This document shows, in pieces, positions 1 to 5,251 of a stretch of DNA of 5,296 nucleotides. Every line of letters begins with the position of its first letter. The stretch's first letter is position 1. Source of the DNA: JAHEDH01 sp965364515 (GTDB lineage: Bacteria; Actinomycetota; Acidimicrobiia; Spongiisociales; ZC4RG35); the NCBI GenBank assembly GCA_965364515.1, contig CBDTXZ010000209.1, positions 1 to 5,296 of the forward strand. The letters run 5' to 3'. Made by a program: the position numbers and the translations under genes. The notes beneath the pieces were generated by a model, which was not told the origin of the DNA, searched no databases, and saw only the letters and a list, made by a program, of their open reading frames with translations.

Positions 1-2
1 CT

Positions 3-39
3 CAGAAAGAGGCGGGGTCCCCCTCCCCGCCTCTTTCTG
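3..39. terminator. Strong hairpin, probable intrinsic (possibly bidirectional) terminator
   Basis: Bases 3-17 (CAGAAAGAGGCGGGG) pair perfectly with 25-39, giving a 15-bp stem with a 7-base loop. The lower stem is A-rich on one side and CTCTTTCTG on the other, so transcripts in either direction end in a pyrimidine- and U-containing arm, although no long free U tract follows. It lies about 115 bases past the smpB stop and would close the ftsE-smpB operon. It could also serve a plus-strand gene arriving from the left, which cannot be seen. Confidence 0.75.
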
Positions 40-47
40 TGTGCTGA

Positions 48-63
48 CCGACCGATCGGTCGG
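48..63. promoter_or_regulatory. Perfect 16-bp palindrome CCGACCGATCGGTCGG, operator-like
   Basis: The sequence equals its own reverse complement with no spacer, which suits binding by a symmetric protein dimer better than an RNA hairpin. The nested ACCGA/TCGGT half-sites recall operators of some TetR-family regulators (general knowledge, no search). It sits between smpB and the hairpin at 3-39, outside any gene. If functional it would more likely serve a gene beyond the left edge. A role as an extra hairpin in the smpB 3' UTR is the alternative. Confidence 0.4.
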
Positions 64-152
64 CGTCGAGAACGACCGGAAGATTCACTGAAGACGCTGG
101 TTAGGGATTACCGCCTCCGACGAGATGCCGAGCCGAAAGTCGGAAGTCGAAA

Positions 153-602
153 TCACCGCTCCCGAAGCGCTCGATCCATCTCGCGCTTCTGCTGCTTCTC
201 CTTGAGGGCGTGACGCTTGTCGTAGGTGGTCTTCCCGCGTGCCAGGCCGAGCTCGAGCTTGGCGTACCCGTTGCGGAAGTAGATGCGGAGCGGCACGAGG
301 GTGTAACCCTTCTCGGCCATCCGCCCGGCGATCCGATCGATCTCACGTCGCGTGAGCAGCAGCTTCCGGGTCCGCTCTGGATCGTGACCGCCCTGACGTG
401 AGAAGGCGTGCGGCGCGATGTACAGCCCGATCAGGAAGGCTTCGCCATTGGCGACATGCGCGAACGAGTCCTTGATCGTGACCTTGCCTGCGCGCAGGCT
501 CTTGACCTCCGACCCCTGGAGGACGATGCCGGCCTCGTAGGTGTCGATGATCTCGTAGTCGTGGCGTGCCTTGCGGTTGGTGGCGACCGTCTTCTCGCTC
601 AT
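153..602 (-). CDS. smpB: SsrA (tmRNA)-binding protein SmpB
   Basis: SmpB binds tmRNA and places it in the empty A site of stalled ribosomes for trans-translation. The product is 149 residues, a little shorter than E. coli SmpB (160) but normal for the family. Family signatures are in order: NRKARHDYEI (9-18), GIVLQGSEVKSLRAGK (25-40), TRKLLLTRREI (78-88), YFRNGYAKLELGLARGKT (108-125), and a basic C-terminal tail DKRHALKEKQQKREMDRALR (128-147). The tail folds as a helix in the mRNA channel and stands in for the codon-anticodon duplex. The ATG at 602 overlaps the TGA of the upstream hydrolase by four bases, with no clear SD, so expression depends on coupling within the ftsEX operon. No tmRNA gene is visible downstream in the 152 bases before the window edge. 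Confidence 0.96.
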   Translation of the reverse strand: MSEKTVATNRKARHDYEIIDTYEAGIVLQGSEVKSLRAGKVTIKDSFAHVANGEAFLIGLYIAPHAFSRQGGHDPERTRKLLLTRREIDRIAGRMAEKGYTLVPLRIYFRNGYAKLELGLARGKTTYDKRHALKEKQQKREMDRALRER

Positions 603-1792
603 CCGTTCAGATACTTCATCGGGTCCACCCTGGCACCGTTCTCACGAGTCTCGAAATGCAGATGGGGGCCGGTGCAACTGCCCGAGCACCCGACGTAGCC
701 AATCGTTTCCCCGCGTTCGACCCGTTCGCCGACCGATACCGCCATGCTCGACTGGTGTGCGTAGAGGGTCGCCAATCCCCCGCCATGGTCGATCACGACA
801 GCCCGGCCGTACCCGCCATACGTCTGGGCGAGGATCACACGACCCGAGCCGGCTGCGGCGATGGGGGTTCCCGAGCTCGCAGCGATGTCGATCCCGGTGT
901 GCAGCTTCCTGGTCCCAAAGATCGGATGGATCCGGTAGCCGTACGGGGAGCTCACCCGTCCGTTCACGGGCCAACCCAAGACGCCAGGGTTCGTCCCCCC
1001 CTGCTCCTGGAGCGCAGCGAGCTCGGCCTCGAGCCGTTCGGCATCCTCCTCGAGCGAGGCGTGCTGAGACTCGGCAGCCTGGATGTCACGACTGATCTGG
1101 TCGAGAAGGCCCCTGACGGTCGCCAGGTTCGCCTCGGCTTCGAGCCGCAGCTCCTCGACTTCGGCGACCTCTCCTTCGAGCACGAGCCGTTCGCTCTCGA
1201 GCCCAGTGAGGATCTCTTCGACCTCGGCCTGGCGATCGAGTGCGAGACCCTGCTGTCGTTCTTCCTCGATCTTCAAGAATTCGAAGGTGTCGAGCAGATC
1301 CTCGCTCTGGCCGGTCACCTCTTCGACATAGACCAGACCAACCGATGCCTCCGCAGCGGTGTCGAAGCCCAGAAGCATGGTCGTGACCGAAGCGGTCGCA
1401 TTCATGTAGAGCTCGACCACCTGGACCTCCAGGGCGTCGAGGGTGTTCTGCAGCTCGACGGTGGTCTCGACGAGATTCTGTTGGATGATCTCCAACTGGG
1501 CGTTGACGTTCGCCAGGTGGAGCTCTTCCCCCTCGATCTGGGCGGTCAGGGCATCCACCCTTCCCTGCGCTGCGGTCAATTCCTCCTGCACGGCGGAGAG
1601 CTCAGCTTGGGCGCTGTTGAGTCGTTCGCCGACGGCCCGGCTCTCCGCTCTGGAATTGTCGATCTGCGACGCCAGCTGGTCGAGCTGGTCACGTACCTCG
1701 TCGAGCTCCGAAGAAGGATCGTGAGCACCCGCCGTGCCGGAGATCACGCCGACGAACAGCGTGAACGTGGCCAGGAGGGCGATGCGTCGCAT
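599..1792 (-). CDS. Secreted coiled-coil M23 (LytM-type) metallopeptidase, probable FtsEX-controlled cell wall hydrolase
   Basis: The 397-residue protein begins with a signal peptide (MRRIALLATF..., likely cleavage after AGA at about 23). Long heptad-like coiled coils cover about 27-125 and 175-265, separated by a hydrophobic stretch (LYMNATASVTTMLLGF, about 128-143, then LVYVEEV). This arrangement resembles the FtsX-binding coiled coils of EnvC, PcsB, CwlO and RipC. After a Gly/Pro linker the M23 domain runs from about 272 to 397. Zinc ligands H298 and D302 (HTGID) and H379 (HLHF) are present, as are the catalytic H346 (LYAH) and H377, so the site looks complete, unlike EnvC. Cys369 and Cys373 flank the last active-site loop (GCSGSCTGPHLHFE) and may form a disulfide. 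M23 enzymes cut peptide crosslinks in peptidoglycan. Position right after ftsX (TGATG) supports control by FtsEX; that link is inference. The stop overlaps smpB by ATGA. Confidence 0.9.
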   Translation of the reverse strand: MRRIALLATFTLFVGVISGTAGAHDPSSELDEVRDQLDQLASQIDNSRAESRAVGERLNSAQAELSAVQEELTAAQGRVDALTAQIEGEELHLANVNAQLEIIQQNLVETTVELQNTLDALEVQVVELYMNATASVTTMLLGFDTAAEASVGLVYVEEVTGQSEDLLDTFEFLKIEEERQQGLALDRQAEVEEILTGLESERLVLEGEVAEVEELRLEAEANLATVRGLLDQISRDIQAAESQHASLEEDAERLEAELAALQEQGGTNPGVLGWPVNGRVSSPYGYRIHPIFGTRKLHTGIDIAASSGTPIAAAGSGRVILAQTYGGYGRAVVIDHGGGLATLYAHQSSMAVSVGERVERGETIGYVGCSGSCTGPHLHFETRENGARVDPMKYLNG

Positions 1793-2712
1793 CAGGCGGT
1801 CACCGATGCTCCACTGCCGTCGGCCTCACGCAGATAGCGACTCAGACCCACGACCGACCCGATGATCCCTGCGAGCGCACCGAAACCGATGAAGAGAACT
1901 CCCCAGCGGATGAAGAACTCCGTCGGGATGTCGAGGGTGAGCAAGGGGATCGCCTCACCCACAGACACGAGGTTCTGGGATGCGATCCAGACGGTCAACA
2001 CCGCCAGACCGGCGCCGAGGATTCCCTCGATCATCCCTTCGAGCACAAAGGGGACGCGGATGAACCAGTTGGACGCCCCGACCAGTTTCATGATCGAGAC
2101 CTCGTCCCGCCTGGCGTAGATCGCCATCCGGATGGTGTTGGCGATGAGGATCACCGCAGAGATCCCCAACAGGACGGCCAGACCGAGGCCGAGGACGTTG
2201 AGCACGGTGCTGAGTGACGAGAGCTGCTCGATCTGCTCACCGGCGGACGTCACGTTGAGTACTGCCGGATTCTCCTTGAGACGGAAGACGACATCGCGAT
2301 AGAGGTCGATGTCGGTGAGCTCGATGCGGATGGAGGTCGGCAACGCATTCGGGTTGATCTCCTGAACGAGTTCCGGCCGCCGCTCGCCGAACAGCAACTC
2401 GAATTCCTCGAAGGCCGCCAGTTTGTCGACGTAGCGTGTGGTCTCGACTTGCTCCCATGCCTGGATCTCGTCCATGAGCGCCAGCTGGCCTGCTGTCTCG
2501 AGCCCGCCCTGATCGGCATCCTTGAGCCATGCGATGACGTGGGTGCCGTCCTGCCACGTGAGTGTGTTGCGCTGTACCAACTCGTTCAGTACCAAGGCAC
2601 CGAATGCGAGTGAGAGCGAAATGAACACGGCGAGGATCGCTCCGACGACGACGAGAGCGTTTCGTCGAAGGTTGACGAGCGCCTCTCGCATGAGGAAGGC
2701 GATGCGACTCAT
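1792..2712 (-). CDS. ftsX: Cell division protein FtsX (permease-like subunit of FtsEX)
   Basis: FtsX is the membrane partner of FtsE; it transports nothing known but transmits FtsE ATPase conformational change across the membrane to a periplasmic or extracellular hydrolase. The 306-residue protein has the family layout: a short cytosolic N-terminus (SRIAFLMREALVNLRRN), TM1 at about 19-43, a large extracellular loop of about 120 residues (44-165), then TM2 (about 171-194), TM3 (about 219-243) and TM4 (about 270-293). The most conserved part, ANTIRMAIYARRDEVSIMKL followed by VGASNWFIRVPFVLEG, spans 191-226 between TM2 and TM3. The loop segment NPNALPTSIRIEL (120-132) is also typical. Its stop shares one base with the next start (TGATG at 1794-1790). 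An AGGA lies right against its ATG, too close for a normal SD, so translation probably depends on coupling to ftsE. Confidence 0.95.
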   Translation of the reverse strand: MSRIAFLMREALVNLRRNALVVVGAILAVFISLSLAFGALVLNELVQRNTLTWQDGTHVIAWLKDADQGGLETAGQLALMDEIQAWEQVETTRYVDKLAAFEEFELLFGERRPELVQEINPNALPTSIRIELTDIDLYRDVVFRLKENPAVLNVTSAGEQIEQLSSLSTVLNVLGLGLAVLLGISAVILIANTIRMAIYARRDEVSIMKLVGASNWFIRVPFVLEGMIEGILGAGLAVLTVWIASQNLVSVGEAIPLLTLDIPTEFFIRWGVLFIGFGALAGIIGSVVGLSRYLREADGSGASVTA

Positions 2713-3545
2713 TCCTGCTCGCTTCCGATCTCTTCGTTCGCTCGACTCTCGGACCCGATCGCCTGCTCGGTGAGTTCCGCCTCTTCGGGCGAGGCCTGTG
2801 GCGGCGCACCGGTCGGCTGATCTCCGGGGATCAACGTCGAACCCGCATCGATCACCTGTTGCATCGTCGTCTCGTACCGACCGGTGGCGTCGTCACGAAT
2901 CACCGAGCCGTTCTCGACGGCGACGACGCGGCGTTGCATGGCGTCGACGATGGCGTGGTCGTGGGTCGCCATGACGATCGTGGTGCCGGTTCGGTTGATC
3001 CTGTCGAGCAGCTTCATGATCCCGACCGATGTCGCAGGATCGAGGTTTCCGGTCGGCTCGTCGGCCAACAGGATCGGTGGGCGGTTGACGAAGGCTCTCG
3101 CAACCGACACACGCTGCTGTTCCCCGCCGGAGAGTTGGCGGGGATAACGGTCGGCTTTCCCGTCGAGCCCGACGAGATCCAGGACCTGCTCGACCTGGGG
3201 TTTGACCACCGATCTCGGGCGCCCGAGCACCTCCAGGGTGAACGCGATGTTCTCGGCCACCGTCTTGTTCGGCAGCAGCTTGAAGTCTTGGAAGACGGTT
3301 CCGATCGACCGACGAAGGTACGGGACCTTCCAGTTCGGGAGGGCGGTGATGTCTTTGCCGGCCACCCAGATCGTGCCGCGGGTGATCGGTTCCTGACGCA
3401 GCATCAGCCTGATCAGGGTCGACTTCCCCGAGCCCGAAGGGCCGACGAGAAAGACGAATTCGCCACGCTGGATGTCGAGGTTGACATCGCGCGCTGCGAC
3501 CGTCCCGCCCTCGTACACCTTGGTGACGTCTTGCAAACGAATCAT
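2709..3545 (-). CDS. ftsE: Cell division ATP-binding protein FtsE
   Basis: FtsE is the cytosolic ATPase of the FtsEX complex, which couples ATP hydrolysis to activation of septal cell wall hydrolysis. The 278-residue product has Walker A GPSGSGKST (35-43), Q-loop Q86, signature LSGGEQQR (138-145), Walker B ILLADEP (158-164, catalytic E163) and switch H195 in ATHDH. The start is the ATG at 3545 because MIRLQDVTKVY is the normal FtsE N-terminus and a GAGG lies seven bases upstream. The frame stays open to 3755, but that extension has no family character. FtsE proteins are usually about 220-230 residues. Here residues from about 230 form an extra tail rich in Glu, Ser and Pro (for example SPEEAELTEQ), of unknown role. 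The TGA stop overlaps the ftsX start by four bases (ATGA, 2712-2709), so the two are coupled. Confidence 0.95.
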   Translation of the reverse strand: MIRLQDVTKVYEGGTVAARDVNLDIQRGEFVFLVGPSGSGKSTLIRLMLRQEPITRGTIWVAGKDITALPNWKVPYLRRSIGTVFQDFKLLPNKTVAENIAFTLEVLGRPRSVVKPQVEQVLDLVGLDGKADRYPRQLSGGEQQRVSVARAFVNRPPILLADEPTGNLDPATSVGIMKLLDRINRTGTTIVMATHDHAIVDAMQRRVVAVENGSVIRDDATGRYETTMQQVIDAGSTLIPGDQPTGAPPQASPEEAELTEQAIGSESRANEEIGSEQE

Positions 3546-3573
3546 GGAAAAGCCTCGGTTCCCCCGGAGGAGT

Positions 3574-3600
3574 GTTCTGAGCGCGCCCTCACCACAGAAC
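3574..3600 (-). repeat. Weak inverted repeat in the ftsE leader (GTTCTG / CAGAAC)
   Basis: GTTCTG at 3574-3579 and CAGAAC at 3595-3600 could pair across 15 bases, placing a small hairpin in the proposed ftsE 5' leader, about 30 bases before the start codon. The right arm is part of CACAGAAC, which recurs at 3753-3760. Six base pairs is close to chance level. Confidence 0.25.
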
Positions 3601-3610
3601 GCGAAAAGTG

Positions 3611-3628
3611 AGTGGTGATGGTACCACT
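3611..3628 (-). promoter_or_regulatory. Candidate ftsE operon promoter (extended -10 TGGTACCAT) inside an inverted repeat
   Basis: On the minus strand TGG-TACCAT (hexamer 3623-3618) fits an extended -10 (TGnTAnnnT). Transcription would start near 3611 and leave a leader of about 65 bases before ftsE. No good -35 is seen 16-18 bases upstream. The hexamer lies within AGTGGT-GATGGT-ACCACT, a 6-bp inverted repeat that could be an operator. Called by eye from consensus only. Confidence 0.35.
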
Positions 3629-3682
3629 GGCCCTTGGGTATTCCTGTATCACTCGGAGCGGCTGACGTGCTGGTGAACGGGA

Positions 3683-3702
3683 ACGCGAGGGCGGGCTCGC
3701 GT
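3683..3702. repeat. Small GC-rich hairpin (ACGCGAG / CTCGCGT)
   Basis: A 7-bp perfect stem (3683-3689 with 3696-3702) encloses a 6-base loop. No U tract follows on either strand, so it is not a standard intrinsic terminator. On the minus strand it lies between the 74-base inverted repeat and the proposed ftsE promoter. Confidence 0.4.
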
Positions 3703-3712
3703 GGATGCCCAC

Positions 3713-3786
3713 GTTCTTGTGACAGCGACCACCCCAAGTTGGCCGTGGCGAGCACAGAACCTTCGTGTTCACACTGTCACAAGAAC
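3713..3786. repeat. 13-bp perfect inverted repeat with 48-bp spacer (GTTCTTGTGACAG / CTGTCACAAGAAC)
   Basis: The left arm is 3713-3725 and the right arm 3774-3786; the arms are exact reverse complements and the flanking bases do not extend the match. Total span is 74 bases. In RNA it could form a long-range stem; as DNA it could be paired protein sites. Each arm contains TGTGA or TCACA, the half-site of CRP/GlxR-type regulators. The best fits are TGTGA-N6-CCACC at 3718-3733 and TGTTC-N6-TCACA at 3766-3781, each 8 of 10 to TGTGA-N6-TCACA. No obvious target-site duplication or transposase is present, so a mobile element is not supported. Confidence 0.7.
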
Positions 3787-3848
3787 ACGGAATGGTCGAT
3801 CGCCCTCCCCGACGAGTGCTGCCGCCGCGTTCGCCGGCCCCGACCGTC

Positions 3849-3925
3849 GTTCTTGTCAGTCGCCGCCCAGCCGGGTGATTCCGGTGCGCAGCAGTTGATC
3901 TGCGGACGCCGCTCCCAACAAGAAC
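3849..3925. repeat. Second inverted pair of the GTTCTTGT motif (8-bp arms)
   Basis: GTTCTTGT at 3849-3856 and its reverse complement ACAAGAAC at 3918-3925 bound a 77-base segment, close in size to the 74-base element at 3713-3786 that uses the same 8 bases at its outer ends. The two units are separated by 62 bases. One arm overlaps the stop of the short frame at 3856-3975. The match is short, but the repetition of the same motif and similar size in a second unit makes chance less likely. Confidence 0.5.
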
Positions 3926-3975
3926 TCCTTCAGGGGAACACCGCTCGCTGTGAAGCCTCCCCGCAGCACCGCCAC
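3856..3975 (-). CDS. Possible small ORF just downstream of prfB (39 codons, unrecognised)
   Basis: A minus-strand frame from GTG 3975 (or GTG 3969) to TGA 3858-3856 encodes about 39 residues, and the frame is open further upstream into the end of prfB. Its composition looks protein-like: mostly G/C third positions and alternating hydrophobic and charged residues (VAVLRGGF, LKEFLLG, ADQLLRTG). There is no ATG and no visible Shine-Dalgarno. I do not recognise the peptide. It could be a short coupled gene after prfB, a remnant of a longer lost gene, or a chance open frame in GC-rich DNA. Confidence 0.22.
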   Translation of the reverse strand: MAVLRGGFTASGVPLKEFLLGAASADQLLRTGITRLGGD

Positions 3976-3983
3976 GAAGTCGG

Positions 3984-5091
3984 CTACGCCGACTGCTCGT
4001 GTTGGGCTCGGCGCCAGCGGAGGTAGGACTCGGTGAGGTCGCCCATGTCGCCGTCGAGAACGGCCCCGATGTTTCCGATCTCCAGACCGGTTCGAAGGTC
4101 CTTCACCATCTGATATGGCTGGAGCACGTAGGAACGGATCTGACTCCCCCAGGCGGCGGATGTGGTCTCACCACGGATCTCGGCCAGTTCGGCCGCCTGC
4201 TCCTGGCGGGCTCGCTCGGCGAGCTTGGCCTTGAGCTGGGTCATGGCCCGGGCCTTGTTCTGCAGCTGTGAGCGTTCGTTCTGACACGACGCCACGATCC
4301 CGGTCGGAAGGTGCGTGATACGGACCGCCGAGTCGGTGGTGTTGACGTGCTGCCCTCCGGCGCCCTGCGATCGGTAGGTGTCGATCCTGAGTTCGTCGTC
4401 CTTGATGTCGATCTCGATCTCGTCACCGATCTCGGGCACGACATCGACTCCCGCAAATGCGGTGTGACGTCTCGCGTTGGAATCGAACGGCGAGATCCGG
4501 ACGAGCCGGTGCGTGCCGCGCTCGGCCTCCATGATCCCGTGGGCATGGTCACCCTTCACCGAGATGGTGGCCGACTTGATCCCGGCCTCCTCCCCCTCGG
4601 ACCACTCCTCGACGGTCACCGTGAAGCCTTGCCCCGTCAGGTATCGCTCGTACATCCGGAGCAGCATCTCCGCCCAGTCCTGGGCGTCGACACCGCCGGC
4701 GCCGGCGTAGACGGTGACGATGGCCGGGTAGTCGTCGTATTCACCGAAGAACAGGGATTCGAGTTCGAGACGAGCGAGTTGCCCGGCAACCCCGTCCATC
4801 TCGCGCTGCGCCTCGGCACGGGAGTCGTCGTCTCCGAACTCGAGCAGGATCTCGGCGTCCGACAGCCCGCGCTCGAGCTCTTCGACCAGGTCGAAGAGCG
4901 TCTCGTAGCGGTTGAGCTTCTCGCTCACGCGACGCCCCTCGTCGGGGTCGTCCCACAGATCTGGTCGGCTCGCGTCCTCCCTCAGCTCGGCGAGCTCGGT
5001 CTCCTTCTGATCCAAGTCAAAGGAACCTCCTGGCTTCGAGCAGGCGGTTGCGAAGTTCCTCGATGTCGTGGGTCGTTTGGATGTTCGTCAT
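3984..5091 (-). CDS. prfB: Peptide chain release factor 2 (RF2), expressed by programmed +1 frameshift
   Basis: RF2 recognises UGA and UAA stop codons and triggers peptidyl-tRNA hydrolysis on the ribosome. The gene is read as complement(join(3984..5018,5020..5091)): 24 codons from an ATG at 5091, an in-frame TGA at 5019-5017, then a +1 shift into the main frame. The product is 368 residues (E. coli RF2 has 365). In the shifted product the stop-recognition tripeptide SPF is at about 200-202 and the catalytic GGQ (in RSQGAGGQHVN) at about 245-247. The N-terminal part is helical and acidic, as expected for domain 1. RF2-type features such as YAGAGGVDAQDWAEML and the tripeptide SPF (not the PxT of RF1) separate it from prfA. 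No good Shine-Dalgarno precedes ATG 5091 (upstream bases are TTCTCATCAC). A weak TACCGT at 5106-5101 could be a -10 for a near-leaderless transcript, but this is speculative. Reading on without the shift gives only a 24-residue peptide. Confidence 0.96.
5016..5031 (-). promoter_or_regulatory. RF2 programmed +1 ribosomal frameshift site
   Basis: On the minus strand the sequence is AGGAGG-TTC-CTT-TGA-C. A perfect Shine-Dalgarno-like AGGAGG (5031-5026) sits three bases before the slippery CTT (5022-5020), followed by the in-frame TGA (5019-5017) and a C, which makes a poor termination context. This is the same layout and spacing as the E. coli prfB site (AGGGGG-TAT-CTT-TGA-C). When RF2 is scarce the ribosome pauses at UGA, the internal SD pushes it forward one base, and tRNA-Leu re-pairs on UUU. 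Translation continues as GAC TTG GAT CAG (DLDQ), which joins directly to the RF2 reading frame. RF2 therefore controls its own level. Confidence 0.96.
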
Positions 5092-5165
5092 GTGATGAGA
5101 ACGGTAGTTCGGGGAGGCGGTTCGCAGTTCACCGATGACAGAGGACCGGTGATGTCGCTCAGGTC

Positions 5166-5179
5166 GGCCGGTCTCGGCC
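5166..5179. repeat. Small hairpin in the secA-prfB gap
   Basis: GGCCG (5166-5170) and CGGCC (5175-5179) form a 5-bp stem with a 4-base loop, about 75 bases past the secA stop. There is no U tract, so it is at best a weak termination or pausing signal. The rest of the 160-bp gap shows nothing else that I can support. Confidence 0.25.
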
Positions 5180-5251
5180 AGAGGCTTTCGGCATCGCCGC
5201 GGCTGACACCGCGTACCCGACAACCGACCATGCTGCGGAGGAACGAGCCGG

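Larger units (their letters stand above)
3546..3983. other. 438-bp repeat-rich intergenic region between prfB and ftsE
   Basis: This is the only gap over 300 bases, and it separates prfB from the tightly packed ftsE operon. It contains four copies of GTTCTTGT in alternating orientation, two CACAGAAC copies (3593-3600 and 3753-3760), several hairpins, and a plausible extended -10 about 73-78 bases before ftsE. No tRNA, tmRNA or riboswitch I recognise is present. The plus-strand open frames across it (3634-4026 and 3701-3898) give low-complexity peptides rich in Arg, Ser and Cys and look non-coding. The part nearest prfB has a short minus-strand frame with coding-like composition, listed separately. 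Confidence 0.7.

Noticed and set aside
41..152. tmRNA (ssrA) gene just after smpB
   Set aside because: No tmRNA 5' end, tag reading frame or tRNA-like TPsiC arm with a CCA-type end could be found on either strand of this short stretch.
566..1837. Long plus-strand open frame (423 codons) opposite the M23 gene
   Set aside because: It is the antisense shadow of a GC-rich coiled-coil gene with strong codon bias. The peptide has no recognisable domain, while the minus strand has a signal peptide and a full M23 domain.
2859..3611. Plus-strand open frame of 250 codons opposite ftsE
   Set aside because: The opposite strand encodes every ABC ATPase motif of FtsE; the plus-strand translation shows no family features.
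3546..3755. Extended FtsE N-terminus starting at 3755
   Set aside because: The 70 extra residues show no similarity to FtsE, cover repeat-rich DNA and the candidate promoter, and ATG 3545 has a GAGG and the normal MIRLQDVTKVY beginning.
3755..3773. LexA/SOS-box-like GAAC...GTTC at 3757-3770
   Set aside because: The spacing between GAAC and GTTC is six bases, whereas the actinobacterial SOS box needs four, and the flanking bases do not match.
3713..3786. Miniature transposable element bounded by 13-bp terminal inverted repeats
   Set aside because: There is no convincing target-site duplication and the element is only 74 bases. Without evidence of copies elsewhere it is better treated as a regulatory or structural repeat.
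3634..4026. Plus-strand open frame of 130 codons in the prfB-ftsE gap
   Set aside because: It overlaps the prfB 3' end, is rich in Arg, Ser and Cys, and has no SD or recognisable domain.
4311..5138. Plus-strand open frame of 275 codons opposite prfB
   Set aside because: It is antisense to RF2, with a composition typical of the complement of GC-rich coding DNA, and runs past the RF2 frameshift site without any motif.
5092..5223. Longer RF2 N-terminus from a TTG at 5223
   Set aside because: The extra 44 residues are Arg- and Pro-rich with no RF2 character. ATG 5091 gives a pre-shift length (24 codons) matching known prfB genes.
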